Assembly (NCBI GenBank): GCA_040752005.1
Contig: JBFMFX010000006.1
Coordinates: forward strand, 1-64,000
DNA: 64,000 nucleotides
Direction of reading: 5' to 3'
Source: RBG-16-66-20 sp040752005
GTDB lineage: Bacteria > Pseudomonadota > Gammaproteobacteria > Burkholderiales > SG8-39
Made by a program: the position numbers and the translations under genes. The notes beneath the pieces were generated by a model, which was given only the letters and a program-made list of their open reading frames with translations, did no database searches and was not told the DNA's origin. Below are positions 19,139-27,961 of this stretch, piece by piece (the first letter of the stretch is position 1; each line of letters opens with the position of its first letter).

Positions 19139-20332
19139 ATGCCGAGAACCGCCGGACGTCACTTTCTCCAGATCCCGGGACCGACCAACGTCCCCGACCG
19201 CGTGCTGCGCGCGATCGACTTCCCCACCATGGACCATCGCGGCCCGGAGTTCGGCGCGCTCGGCCGCGAGGTGCTGGAGGGGATGAAGCGCGTATTCCGG
19301 ACCGCCGGCCACGTCGTGATCTACCCGGCTTCGGGCACGGGCGCGTGGGAGGCCGCGCTCGTCAACACGCTCTCGCCGGGAGACCGCGTGCTCATGTACG
19401 AGACCGGGCACTTCGCGACACTGTGGCAGAAGATGGCCCGGCGGCTGGGCCTTGAGCCGGAGTTCATCGCCGGCGACTGGCGCACCGGCGCCGACCCGCA
19501 GCGAATCGAGGAGCGCCTGCGCGCCGACACCGCGGGCGCGATCAAGGCGGTGTGCGTGGTGCACAACGAGACCTCGACCGGCGTTGCCTCGCGCATCTCC
19601 GAGATCCGCCGCGCGATGGACGCCGCCGGCCACCCGGCGCTTCTCGTGGTGGACACGATCTCGTCGCTCGCCTCGATGGACTATCGGCACGACGAATGGG
19701 GAGTGGACGTCACCGTCGCCGGCTCGCAGAAGGGGCTGATGCTGCCCCCGGGGCTTTCCTTCAACGCGGTCTCCGCCAAGGCGCTGGAGGCGGCCAAGCG
19801 CGCGCGTCTGCCGAAGAGCTACTGGGCGTGGGACGAGATGCTCGCCCACAACCGCGACGGTTACTTCCCCTACACGCCGGCGACGAACCTGCTCTACGGG
19901 CTGCGCGAGGCGTTGCGGATGCTGGAGGAAGAAGGGTTGGAGAACGTCTTCGCGCGCCATGCACGCCACGCGGAGGCGACGCGCCGCGCGGTGCGCGCCT
20001 GGGGGCTGGAGGTGCTGGCGACAAACCCGGCGGAGTATTCCAGCTCGCTCACCGCAGTGCTGCTGCCTGCCGGTTACGACGCCAATCGGGTGCGCAAGGT
20101 CATCCTGGAGCACTTCGACCTGTCGCTCGGCACCGGCTTGGGCAAGCTCGCCGGCAAGATCTTCCGCATCGGCCATCTGGGGGATTTCAACGACCTCATG
20201 CTCGCCGGCACGCTCGCCGGCTGCGAAATGGGGCTGGCGCTCGCGGGGGTTCCGGTGAAACGGGAGGGCGTGCAGGCGGCGCTCGCCTGGCTCACTGAGT
20301 GCCGGTCGAAGCCGGCCCGCGCGGCGGCCTGA
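19139..20332 (+). CDS. Serine/alanine-glyoxylate aminotransferase family protein
   Basis: A 397-residue PLP-dependent class V aminotransferase. It opens with FLQIPGPTNVPDRVLRAI, then DHRGPEFGAL and SGTGAWEAAL, the glyoxylate aminotransferase entry motifs. The PLP lysine is in AGSQKGLMLPPG. KIFRIGHLGDFN near the C-terminus holds the carboxylate-binding Arg. It probably converts serine plus glyoxylate to hydroxypyruvate plus glycine; alanine:glyoxylate activity is also possible. GAGGAG lies upstream of the ATG. It is divergent from the hydroxyacid dehydrogenase, with 65 bases between the starts. Confidence 0.9.
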   Translation: MPRTAGRHFLQIPGPTNVPDRVLRAIDFPTMDHRGPEFGALGREVLEGMKRVFRTAGHVVIYPASGTGAWEAALVNTLSPGDRVLMYETGHFATLWQKMARRLGLEPEFIAGDWRTGADPQRIEERLRADTAGAIKAVCVVHNETSTGVASRISEIRRAMDAAGHPALLVVDTISSLASMDYRHDEWGVDVTVAGSQKGLMLPPGLSFNAVSAKALEAAKRARLPKSYWAWDEMLAHNRDGYFPYTPATNLLYGLREALRMLEEEGLENVFARHARHAEATRRAVRAWGLEVLATNPAEYSSSLTAVLLPAGYDANRVRKVILEHFDLSLGTGLGKLAGKIFRIGHLGDFNDLMLAGTLAGCEMGLALAGVPVKREGVQAALAWLTECRSKPARAAA

Positions 20333-20402
20333 TGCCGGCGGCGCCCGGGCGCTGCGGTATCATCCGCCGCCAGGCGCGTTTCACAACCCGGAGGAGAAAA
20401 TC

Positions 20403-21368
20403 ATGCTGAGAACCCTGTTGGCGGCAGGTCTTGCCGCGGCGGCGGCGCTGGCGCAGGCGCAGAGCTGGCCCACCAAACCGATCACGTTCCTCAACCCGTT
20501 CCCGGCCGGCGGCGGCACCGACACGTTCGCGCGGCCGATCGCGGCGCGCCTGTCGCAGACGATCGGCCAGCAGGTGCTGGTCGAGAACCAGGGCGGCGCG
20601 GGCGGCACGGTGGGCGCGGCGAACGTCGCCAGGCGCGCGCCCGACGGCTACAACTGGTTCTTCGGCGCGGTGCACCACACGATCGCCGAGAGCCTGTACA
20701 CCAAGTTGCAGTACAGCCTCGAGCGCGACTTCGAGCCGCTCACCGTCGCGGCGTTCGTGCCGAACGTGGTGGTGATCCATCCGAAGCATGCCGACAAGTT
20801 CAAGACGCTCAAGGACCTGATCGAGTTCGGGCGCACAAACCCCAACCGGCTGAACTACGGCTCGGCGGGCAGCGGAACGACTCACCACCTCTCGGTGGAA
20901 CTGTTCAAGACCATGACCGGCGCGCAGTACGTGCACGTACCGTATCGCGGCGCCGGCCCGCTGATGGTGGACCTGCTCGCCGGACAGGTGGACTTCGCCT
21001 TCGACGGCATGGGCACCTCGTCCGCCCAGATCAAGGCGGGCAAGCTGATCCCGCTTGCGATCACCAGCAAGGTGCGCAATCCGGTGCTGCCGAACGTGCC
21101 GACGGTCGAGGAAGCGGGGGTGCCCGGCTACGAGGTGCGCACGTGGTACGGGATCTGGGCGATCCGCGGGACGCCGAAGGAGATCAAGGACCGCATGTAC
21201 CGGGAAGTGGTCGCGGCGATGAGCACGCCGGAGCTAAAGAGAATCTGGGCCGAGCAGGGCGCGGAGGCAGGCGGCATGCCGCCCGAAGAGATGGAGAAGT
21301 TCGTCAAGGCCGAGATCGCCAAATGGGCGAAGGTGGTCAAGGACGCCGGGGCGAAAGTGGACAACTAG
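20403..21368 (+). CDS. Bug-family (TctC) periplasmic solute-binding protein
   Basis: A 321-residue exported receptor of the tripartite tricarboxylate transporter family. A signal peptide ending near LAQAQ precedes WPTKPITFLNPFPAGGGTD, the Bug hallmark. VPYRGAGPLMVDLLAGQVDFAFDG is also typical. It binds small carboxylates in the periplasm. No TctA/TctB membrane partners are nearby, so it is one of the orphan receptors common in Burkholderiales. CGGAGGAGAAAATC precedes the ATG. A hairpin directly follows the stop. Confidence 0.92.
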   Translation: MLRTLLAAGLAAAAALAQAQSWPTKPITFLNPFPAGGGTDTFARPIAARLSQTIGQQVLVENQGGAGGTVGAANVARRAPDGYNWFFGAVHHTIAESLYTKLQYSLERDFEPLTVAAFVPNVVVIHPKHADKFKTLKDLIEFGRTNPNRLNYGSAGSGTTHHLSVELFKTMTGAQYVHVPYRGAGPLMVDLLAGQVDFAFDGMGTSSAQIKAGKLIPLAITSKVRNPVLPNVPTVEEAGVPGYEVRTWYGIWAIRGTPKEIKDRMYREVVAAMSTPELKRIWAEQGAEAGGMPPEEMEKFVKAEIAKWAKVVKDAGAKVDN

Positions 21369-21400
21369 GAAAATCCGGACGGCGCCGCCGCCGGATTTTC
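21369..21400 (+). terminator. Terminator-like hairpin after the Bug receptor
   Basis: GAAAATCCGG and CCGGATTTTC form a perfect 10-bp stem around a 12-base GC-rich loop, starting at the base after the TAG stop. The T-run is part of the stem. It may serve both converging genes. Confidence 0.65.
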
Positions 21401-21448
21401 CCGGCGCGAGGGAGCGGCCGCGGTGCGCCGCTCATCGCGCCGGCGCGC

Positions 21449-22660
21449 TCAGATGACGCCAAGACCCCGCAGGCGCCCGATTTCCTCGGTGCTCTTGCCC
21501 AGCAAGCCGCGTAAGACCTCCTCGGTGTGCTCGCCGAGCACCGGCGGTGCGCGGTCATAGGCGATCGGTGTGGCCGAGAAGCGCATCGGGCTCGCGACCG
21601 AGGAAAGCTTCCCCGCCACGGGATGGTCGAGCTCGATCCTCACTCCGCGCGCCTTCACCTGCGGCTCCGCGAACACCTGCGCGATGTTGTTGATCGGGCC
21701 GTTCGGCACCCCCGCGGCCTCCAGCAGCTCCACCCACTCGCGCGTGGTGCGGCGCAGGAAGATGTCCTGCAGCAGCCGCGTCAGCTCGGCGCGGTTCTGC
21801 ACGCGCAAGCCGTTGGTCGCGAAGCGGGGATCGGCCGCAAGCTCCGGGCAGCCTGCGGCGTCACAGAATCGGCGGAACAGGTTGTCGTTGCCGCACGCGA
21901 GAATGACGTCTCCGTCGGCGGTGCGAAACGGCTGATAAGGAACGATGTTCGGATGCAGGTTGCCGATCCGCTGCGGCGGCTCGCCGGTGGCGAAGTAGTT
22001 GGTGTTCTGATAGGCGAGCAGCGCGATCTGCGAGTCGAGCAGCGCGAGATCCAGATGCTGGCCGACCCCGGTTTCGGCGCGGTGCGCCAGCGCGGCGCAG
22101 ATCGCGATCGAGGCGTACATGCCGGTGATGATGTCGGCGACCGGAACGCCGGCACGCATCGGCGGGCCGTCGGGCTCGCCGGTGACGCTCATCATCCCGC
22201 CCATGCCCTGGATCATGAAGTCATATCCGGGCCGCTCGCGGTACGGCCCGGTGTGCCCGAAGCCGGTGATTGAGCAGTAGATGAGCCGCGGGTTGACGCT
22301 CCTCAAGTCCTCCCAGGCGAGCCCGTAGCGCGCGAGGTCGCCGTACTTGAAGTTCTCGATCAGCACGTCCGAGCGCGCGGCCAGCTCGCGCACCAGCGCC
22401 TGCCCCTCGGCGTGCGCGATGTTGACGGTGACGGATTTCTTGCCGCGGTTTGCCGAAGTGAAGTAGGCCGAGTCCTTCGTGTCGCGCCCGGCGCGGTCCT
22501 TGACCCACGGCGGGCCGAAGGCGCGCGAGTCGTCGCCCGTGCCGGGGCGCTCGACCTTGATCACCTCGGCGCCGAGATCGGCGAGGTTCTGCCCGGCCCA
22601 GGGGCCGGCCAGTACGCGCGAGAGGTCGAGAACGCGGATGTGCGCGAGCGGTCCGGGCAT
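21449..22660 (-). CDS. Family III CoA-transferase (CaiB/BaiF)
   Basis: A 403-residue cytoplasmic CoA-transferase. It starts PLAHIRVLDLSRVLAGPWAGQNLADLGAEVIKVE, the family signature, with GKKSVTVN, YCSITGFGHTGPY and QGMGGMMSVTG following. GQHLDLALLDSQ carries the likely catalytic aspartate. The length is normal for formyl-, succinyl- or mesaconyl-CoA transferases; the acid is not predictable. It lies 21 bases after the EF-hand/BON gene on the same strand but without an obvious ribosome site, so operon membership is unclear. Confidence 0.9.
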   Translation of the reverse strand: MPGPLAHIRVLDLSRVLAGPWAGQNLADLGAEVIKVERPGTGDDSRAFGPPWVKDRAGRDTKDSAYFTSANRGKKSVTVNIAHAEGQALVRELAARSDVLIENFKYGDLARYGLAWEDLRSVNPRLIYCSITGFGHTGPYRERPGYDFMIQGMGGMMSVTGEPDGPPMRAGVPVADIITGMYASIAICAALAHRAETGVGQHLDLALLDSQIALLAYQNTNYFATGEPPQRIGNLHPNIVPYQPFRTADGDVILACGNDNLFRRFCDAAGCPELAADPRFATNGLRVQNRAELTRLLQDIFLRRTTREWVELLEAAGVPNGPINNIAQVFAEPQVKARGVRIELDHPVAGKLSSVASPMRFSATPIAYDRAPPVLGEHTEEVLRGLLGKSTEEIGRLRGLGVI

Positions 22661-22681
22661 GGCGCGCGCATTTTACCCGCG

Positions 22682-23137
22682 CTACTTCACCTCCAGATGG
22701 TTATGAACCTTTCTCACACCGGCGATTTCGGCCGCGGCCCTGCCGGCTTTCGCCCGCACGTCGGCCGAGTCCACAAAACCGGACAGCAGTACGCGGCCTT
22801 CGTAGGTCTCCACCGAAATCGCGGTCGAGGGCACACCCTTTTCGGCGAGCAGCTTGGCCTTCACCCTGGCGGTGATCGCCGAATCGGAGAGCACGCGGCC
22901 ATCACGGTCCTGGTTCGCCTTGAGGTACTCGTTCACGTTCCAGCGCCCGTCGCGGTCGGCATCGAACGGCACGAAGCGCTTGGCGAGTTCCTTCTCGCCC
23001 GCCAGCTCTTGGCGGCTCACGTAGCCGTCGGCGTTCTTGTCCAGGGCGTCGAACGCGGCGTTGCCGCTCGACTTGCCCTGCGCGATCGCCACGGTCGAGC
23101 ACGCCGCGGCGAGAGCCATTGCGATTGCCTTCCTCAC
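22682..23137 (-). CDS. Exported EF-hand plus BON domain protein
   Basis: A 151-residue secreted protein. A signal peptide (to about AIAQG) is followed by two EF-hand-like loops: DKNADGYVSRQEL (D-x-N-x-D-G with E at 12) and DADRDGRWNVNEY. The C-terminal two thirds is a BON domain (ITARVKAKLLAEKGVPSTAI, GRVLLSGFVDS, AGVRKVHNHL). BON domains associate with the outer membrane or phospholipid; EF-hands bind calcium. The combination suggests a calcium-responsive envelope protein, which is inference. It starts at GTG with AAGGAG at a good distance. Confidence 0.8.
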   Translation of the reverse strand: MRKAIAMALAAACSTVAIAQGKSSGNAAFDALDKNADGYVSRQELAGEKELAKRFVPFDADRDGRWNVNEYLKANQDRDGRVLSDSAITARVKAKLLAEKGVPSTAISVETYEGRVLLSGFVDSADVRAKAGRAAAEIAGVRKVHNHLEVK

Positions 23138-23225
23138 GCCGTTCTCCTTGCGGGCTGCAGATCAGAATTCGACCGACGATACGGCGCGTCGTTCCAGACG
23201 AATTCGAGTCGCCGGGCAGCGACAG

Positions 23226-24026
23226 CTACAGGCTCCACAGACGTGCGAGCATCCTCAGCGCGAGCGCGAGCAGCACCAGGGCGAACAGGATCCTGAGCGG
23301 CCGCAGCGGCAGGCGATGCGCAAGCCGCGCCCCGAGCGGCGCCGCCGGCATGCTCGCGGCAACGACGAGCGCGAGCGCCGGAAGGTATACGTAGCCGAGC
23401 GCGCCCTCGGGCAGTCCCTCGACGCGCAGGCCCTGCATGATGTAGCCGGCGGTGCCGGCAAGCGCGATCGGGAAGCCGCTCGCTGCCGCGGTGCCGATCG
23501 CGCGCCGCAGCGGAACACCGCGCCGCACGAGGTACGGGATCGTGAGAAACGCGCCGCCTGCGGCGAGCAGGCTGGAGAGGACGCCGATCGCCGCGCCCGC
23601 CGCGGCGAGCCGCGCGCGGCCCGGCAGCGGGCCCGCCGACTGCACGCCCGATTCGAGCATCATGCGTGCTGCGGCGAAGAAAAGGAACACGGTGAACGCG
23701 GCGGCGAGCCACCGCGTCGGCACCAGCCCGGCGCCGAGCGCGGCGCCGAGCGCGCCTGCGGCCATGCCCGGCGCCAACGCGCGCGCGACCGGCCAGTGCA
23801 CCGCGCCGTGGCGGTGGTGCGCGGCGACGCTCGCGATCGAGGTGAACACCACGCTCGCCATCGCGGTGGCGAGCGCCAGGTGCATGACGTGCTCGGGCGC
23901 AAACCCGCGCGTGCTGAACAGAAGCGCGAGCAGCGGCACCATCACCATGCCGCCGCCGATGCCGAGCAGCCCGGCGAGAAATCCGACCGTCGCGCCAATG
24001 GCGAGATAGGCGGTCCACTGCGGCAT
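23226..24026 (-). CDS. TauE/SafE family membrane permease
   Basis: A 266-residue integral membrane protein with about eight hydrophobic segments. GATVGFLAGLLGIGGGMVMVP at the N-terminus and AIGVLSSLLAAGGAFLTIPYL in the middle are the paired TauE/SafE repeats. The family exports sulfite, sulfoacetate and related anions, but the substrate here is unknown. The ATG overlaps the stop of the HAD phosphatase (ATGA). It is the last gene of a tightly packed operon starting with the response regulator. A longer upstream frame is the shadow of the phosphatase gene. Confidence 0.88.
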   Translation of the reverse strand: MPQWTAYLAIGATVGFLAGLLGIGGGMVMVPLLALLFSTRGFAPEHVMHLALATAMASVVFTSIASVAAHHRHGAVHWPVARALAPGMAAGALGAALGAGLVPTRWLAAAFTVFLFFAAARMMLESGVQSAGPLPGRARLAAAGAAIGVLSSLLAAGGAFLTIPYLVRRGVPLRRAIGTAAASGFPIALAGTAGYIMQGLRVEGLPEGALGYVYLPALALVVAASMPAAPLGARLAHRLPLRPLRILFALVLLALALRMLARLWSL

Positions 24027-24808
24027 CAGCGCGCACCGAGCAGATGCGCGGCAAGCTCGGCGAAACCCGCGCCGCAGGCGCGCTGCGTCACGTAGCGGGG
24101 CGCCGCCTCCAGCTTTCCCTCGAAGCGGCGCACGTTGGCGACCCCGACCGAATGCTCGAAAAAGGCGAACATCGGCGCGTCGTTCGGTGAATCGCCGACG
24201 AACGCGTAGTCCGCCTGCGAGCGCGCGAGGTCGGTGCCGAAGCGCTCGGCGAAGAGCAGTTTCACGGTCGCCAGCTTGTCGTAGGTCCCGAACCAGCCGT
24301 TGACGTGGATCGAGCTGATCTTCGCGGTAAGGCCCGCTTGCTGCATCAGCGCGCGAATGCGCTCGGCGGCCGCAAGCGGCAGCGCCGGCACGTCCTCGCA
24401 CCAGTCGATCGCCAGGTCGGTCTCGCGCCAGGGCTGATCGGCCGCGAGCGCGCAGCCGGGCACTTCGGCCAGTATGCGCTCGGCAATGGCCGCCAGCCGC
24501 ACACGCCTGGCGGCGCGCGTCGCCGCATCGTCGAGGTAGCGCCGCACGATGCGGCCGCCGTCACGCGCGAACCAGAACGCACCGTTCTCGCCCACCACCG
24601 CATCCACCGGCCACAGGCGCGCGATCTGGTCGCACCAGCCCGCGCACCGGCCGGTGACCGGCACCACCCGCCGACCGGCGCGCTTGAGCCTTTCCATCGC
24701 CCCGTAGGCCTCGGCGGTGAGCACGCCGTCGGTGGTGAGCGTGTCGTCTATGTCGAAGAGCAGCCCCGTCAGGCGCGCGGCATCGCGCAGCTCGGCGAGC
24801 GGTTTCAC
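24026..24808 (-). CDS. HAD-IIB family phosphatase (YedP/mannosyl-phosphoglycerate phosphatase-like)
   Basis: A 260-residue cytoplasmic HAD hydrolase. LLFDIDDTLTTDG carries the nucleophile DxD, VPVTGR motif II, and FVGDSPNDAPMF motif IV. The cap domain between residues 85 and 180 is of the IIB type. Relatives hydrolyse mannosyl- or glucosyl-3-phosphoglycerate or small sugar phosphates. It sits between glpD and the permease with four-base overlaps on both sides, which suggests a phosphorylated C3 or glycerol-derived substrate; that link is inference. Confidence 0.82.
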   Translation of the reverse strand: MKPLAELRDAARLTGLLFDIDDTLTTDGVLTAEAYGAMERLKRAGRRVVPVTGRCAGWCDQIARLWPVDAVVGENGAFWFARDGGRIVRRYLDDAATRAARRVRLAAIAERILAEVPGCALAADQPWRETDLAIDWCEDVPALPLAAAERIRALMQQAGLTAKISSIHVNGWFGTYDKLATVKLLFAERFGTDLARSQADYAFVGDSPNDAPMFAFFEHSVGVANVRRFEGKLEAAPRYVTQRACGAGFAELAAHLLGAR

Positions 24809-26325
24809 GCGAGCCGCTCCAGCGCCGCGCGCACCCTCGCGCGAGCGGCCGCATCGAGAAAAAGTCCGGTCTTCGTCCGGCGCCAGAGCACGTCCTCCGG
24901 CTCACGCGCCCATTCGCGCTCGACGAACCACGCCAGCTCGCGCTCGGTGAGCCCGGCGCCATAGTGCTCGCCGACGTCGCCGTCGCCGGCCACTTGCGGC
25001 GCACGCGCTCCGTGCCGGCGAAACAGCCCGCGGAGCACTTCCTGCGGCAGAGCGCGATAACGCGCGAAGAACGCCTCGCGCGCCTCGGCGCGGCTCGCGC
25101 CGCCGAAGTCGCTTCCGGCGAGCGGCGCCGCACCCGTCCACCGCGGCCCCATGCGCGGGAAATAACGCGCGAGCTTGTCCAGCGCGTGCTCGGCGAGGCG
25201 GCGATACGTCGTGATCTTGCCGCCGAAGACCGACAGCACCGGCGCCGCGCCCGCGGCGTCGTCCACGCGCAGCGTGTAGTCGCGCGTCACCTTCGACGGA
25301 TCGGCGCTGCCGTCGTCGTAGAGCGGGCGCACGCCGGCATATTTCCACACCGCGTCCTCGGCCCGCACCGGGCGCGCGAGGTAGCGGTTGACCGCACGGC
25401 ACAGATACGCGACCTCGGCTTCAGTCGCATGCGGCGGCTCGTTTTCGTCCGGGTGCGGCACATCGGTCGTGCCCACGAGCGTGAAGCGCTCGGCGTACGG
25501 GATCATGAACACCACGCGTCGGTCGTCGTTCTGCAGGATGAAGGCGTGCTCGCCTTCGTACAGCGCCGGCAGCACGATGTGGCTGCCGCGCACCAGGCGC
25601 ACCCGGTCGGCCGAGGGCTGGCCGAGCCGGGCGTTCAGCACCTCCTTCACCCACGGCCCGGCGGCGTTCACGATCGCGCGCGCACCGAGCGTCGCGCCGT
25701 TCGAAAGCGTCACGCGCCAGGCGCCGGCATCGCGGCGCGCGCTGACGCACGCCGTGCGGCTGAGAATGTGCGCCCCGCGCGCGGCCGCGTCCATCGCGTT
25801 TTCGATCACCAGGCGCGCGTCGTCCACCCGGCAGTCGGAGTAGGCGAAGCCGTGGCGCAGCCCGGCCCTGAGGCCGGAGCCGTACGGCGGCCGGTCGAGC
25901 CGCACCGCCTCAGATCCCGGCAGGTGCGCGCGGCGCGCGCCGAGCGCCGGCGCGAATCGCCCGAGATGGTCGTAGAGAAAAAGGCCGGCGCGGATCATCC
26001 AGCGCGGGCGCAGCTCCGGCACGTGCGGCATGATGAAGCGCGCGGGCCATACCAGATGCCCTGCGATCCGAAGCAGCACCTCCCGCTCGGCGAGCGCCTC
26101 GGCGACCAGCCGGAACTCGTACTGCTCCAGGTAGCGCAGCCCCCCGTGGATGAGCTTGGAGGAGGCCGAGGAGGTGGCCGCGGCGAGGTCGCCCTTTTCC
26201 ACCAGCACCACCGAAAGCCCCCGGCCGGCGGCGTCGCGCGCGATGCCGGCGCCGTTGATGCCGCCGCCGATCACCAGAAGATCGCAGCTCGCCGGGGGGA
26301 TTTCCTGCCTGCGCAAGCCCGGCAT
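24805..26325 (-). CDS. glpD: Aerobic glycerol-3-phosphate dehydrogenase GlpD
   Basis: A 506-residue FAD enzyme at the inner membrane that oxidises sn-glycerol 3-phosphate to dihydroxyacetone phosphate and reduces ubiquinone. DLLVIGGGINGAGIARDAAG is the dinucleotide-binding motif, then SSASSKLIHGGLRYLE. RLVRGSHIVLP, FMIPYAERFTLVGTTDVP and SVFGGKITTYRRLAEHAL are GlpD hallmarks. No glpK, glpF or glpR is adjacent. The gene starts one base after the stop of the histidine kinase and overlaps the HAD gene, so it is translated as part of a two-component operon, an unusual setting. Confidence 0.95.
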   Translation of the reverse strand: MPGLRRQEIPPASCDLLVIGGGINGAGIARDAAGRGLSVVLVEKGDLAAATSSASSKLIHGGLRYLEQYEFRLVAEALAEREVLLRIAGHLVWPARFIMPHVPELRPRWMIRAGLFLYDHLGRFAPALGARRAHLPGSEAVRLDRPPYGSGLRAGLRHGFAYSDCRVDDARLVIENAMDAAARGAHILSRTACVSARRDAGAWRVTLSNGATLGARAIVNAAGPWVKEVLNARLGQPSADRVRLVRGSHIVLPALYEGEHAFILQNDDRRVVFMIPYAERFTLVGTTDVPHPDENEPPHATEAEVAYLCRAVNRYLARPVRAEDAVWKYAGVRPLYDDGSADPSKVTRDYTLRVDDAAGAAPVLSVFGGKITTYRRLAEHALDKLARYFPRMGPRWTGAAPLAGSDFGGASRAEAREAFFARYRALPQEVLRGLFRRHGARAPQVAGDGDVGEHYGAGLTERELAWFVEREWAREPEDVLWRRTKTGLFLDAAARARVRAALERLA

Positions 26326-26326
26326 T

Positions 26327-27961
26327 CTATGCCAGCGTCACGCACACCCGGACCCCGGCGGCGAGGTTTTCGGCGCGGATCCGCCCGCCATGGAACTCGG
26401 CGATCAGCCGCGCGACGTAAAGGCCGAGGCCCAGGTGCGGCTCGCGCGCGATGCGCCCGGCGCGCGCCGACACCATCGAGCCGAAAAGCGCCCTCTTCAC
26501 CGCCTCCGGGATCGGCGGGCCGTCGTTTTCCACGCACAGTGTCGCCGCAGCGCCCTGGGCCGCGAGCGATACGCGTACCGGCGTGCCCGGCGCGGCGAAG
26601 TCGGTGGCGTTCTCGACCAGCTTGTCCAGCATTTGCGCGAACAGGTCGGGCGCGCCCTGCAGCATCACCGCCTGCGCGGGCAGCGCCAGAACGAACTCGC
26701 GCGGCGCGTACGCCAGGCGGTAACCCTCGACGCAGCCGCGCACCACCGGCACGCAGTCGAATCGTTCGCGCTCGGCGCTCGACAGGCTCTGCTCCAGCCG
26801 GCTCGCCTCGCTCATGCGCTCGAGGATGCGCGACAGCCGCGCGAGGCCGTCCTCGGCGCGCGCGATGTAGATGCGTGATTCCTCCGGCGAGGGTGCGAGC
26901 TTGAGGTTCTCGAGCGAGGAGCGCACCACCGCGATCGGGGTGCGCAGCTCGTGCGAGAGCCGCGCCGCGAGGCTTTCCAGATAAGCGTGGTGCTGCGCCA
27001 GGCGCGCGAGCACCGCCGAGAAGCTGCGCGCGAGATCGCCCACTTCGTCGCCGGCCTCCGAGGCGGTGGCGATGCGCGCGATCCGCCCGCGCGCGTCGAT
27101 CGCCGATTCGGCCTCGTCGCGCAGCCGGCGGATCCGCAGCGACAGCCGCGTCGCCCAGCCGATCAGCACCGCCGCCGCGCCGGCGAACACGGTGAGCGTG
27201 AGCGCGAGCAGACGCTCCAGCGCCTCGCTGCGCAAAGTGGCGATCGGATTCGTCGTCTCCTCCACCACCACCGCGCCCACCACCTCGTCGCGGTGCCACA
27301 CCGGATGCGCGGCCGACATCACCACGGCGCGGCCGTCGGCTGTGCGCCGGGTGCGGGTTGCCGGTGCGCCCTGCAGCGCCGCGTTGATGTCGCGCCCGCT
27401 GGCGAGCGCGTCCTCCGCAACGGACTCGGCGAACTCCTCGCTCGGGCGCTCGATCAGCAGGCCGGCGAAGCGGCGCCAGAGCGCGCGCCAGCCTTCGGGC
27501 TCGCCTTCGGCGCCGGCCGGACGGCGCAGGCTGCCGGCGAGCGCGAGCACCTGGTAGCGGCGGTTGACCACCCAGATGCGCGACTCGGTGCGCTCCAGCC
27601 CCTTCAGGATCGCGGCGATCTCCTCCTCGGCGGCGCGCCCGGCGAGCGTCTGCTCGCGCTCGAGGATCACCTGCTCGGCCGGCAGCTCGAGCGCGCGCTC
27701 GGCGAGCCGCCTCAGCTCCGCTTCGGCCTCGCGCCGCAGGGAATCGCCGCCGGCGGGCGGCCCCTGCATCAGGCGCGGCCGGTCATGCAGCGCGGTCGCC
27801 ACCGCGCGCGCGGTCGCGATGAGCGCCCGCTCCTGCCCTGCGAGCAGCACCCGCTCCATCTCGTTCACGTACCGCAGGCCCGCCCAGGGCAGCGCGAGCA
27901 GTACCAGCGCCACCAGCGCGAGCTTGCCGCGCAGGCCGAGCGCGAAGCGCGCCGCCTTCAA
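26327..27961 (-). CDS. Membrane sensor histidine kinase, PdsS-like
   Basis: A 544-residue kinase. One N-terminal membrane helix (LALVALVLLALPWAGLRYV) is followed by a large periplasmic domain to about 230, a second helix (LALTLTVFAGAAAVLIGW), HAMP, and the H-box LAARLSHELRTPIA. The ATPase part ends with an LGLGLYVARLIAE G-box. The region after the first helix (GQERALIATARAVATALHDRP) resembles kinases of the proteobacterial dedicated sortase system as I remember them. It begins at TTG overlapping the response-regulator stop (TTGA). No sortase or LPxTG protein is in the window. It probably senses an envelope signal. Confidence 0.85.
   Translation of the reverse strand: MKAARFALGLRGKLALVALVLLALPWAGLRYVNEMERVLLAGQERALIATARAVATALHDRPRLMQGPPAGGDSLRREAEAELRRLAERALELPAEQVILEREQTLAGRAAEEEIAAILKGLERTESRIWVVNRRYQVLALAGSLRRPAGAEGEPEGWRALWRRFAGLLIERPSEEFAESVAEDALASGRDINAALQGAPATRTRRTADGRAVVMSAAHPVWHRDEVVGAVVVEETTNPIATLRSEALERLLALTLTVFAGAAAVLIGWATRLSLRIRRLRDEAESAIDARGRIARIATASEAGDEVGDLARSFSAVLARLAQHHAYLESLAARLSHELRTPIAVVRSSLENLKLAPSPEESRIYIARAEDGLARLSRILERMSEASRLEQSLSSAERERFDCVPVVRGCVEGYRLAYAPREFVLALPAQAVMLQGAPDLFAQMLDKLVENATDFAAPGTPVRVSLAAQGAAATLCVENDGPPIPEAVKRALFGSMVSARAGRIAREPHLGLGLYVARLIAEFHGGRIRAENLAAGVRVCVTLA

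Noticed and set aside
16065..19286. Very long plus-strand open frame (over 1000 codons) opposite the FAD/Fe-S dehydrogenase
   Set aside because: It is Arg/Ala/His-rich without motifs and mirrors a well-supported gene on the other strand; such frames are expected at this GC content.
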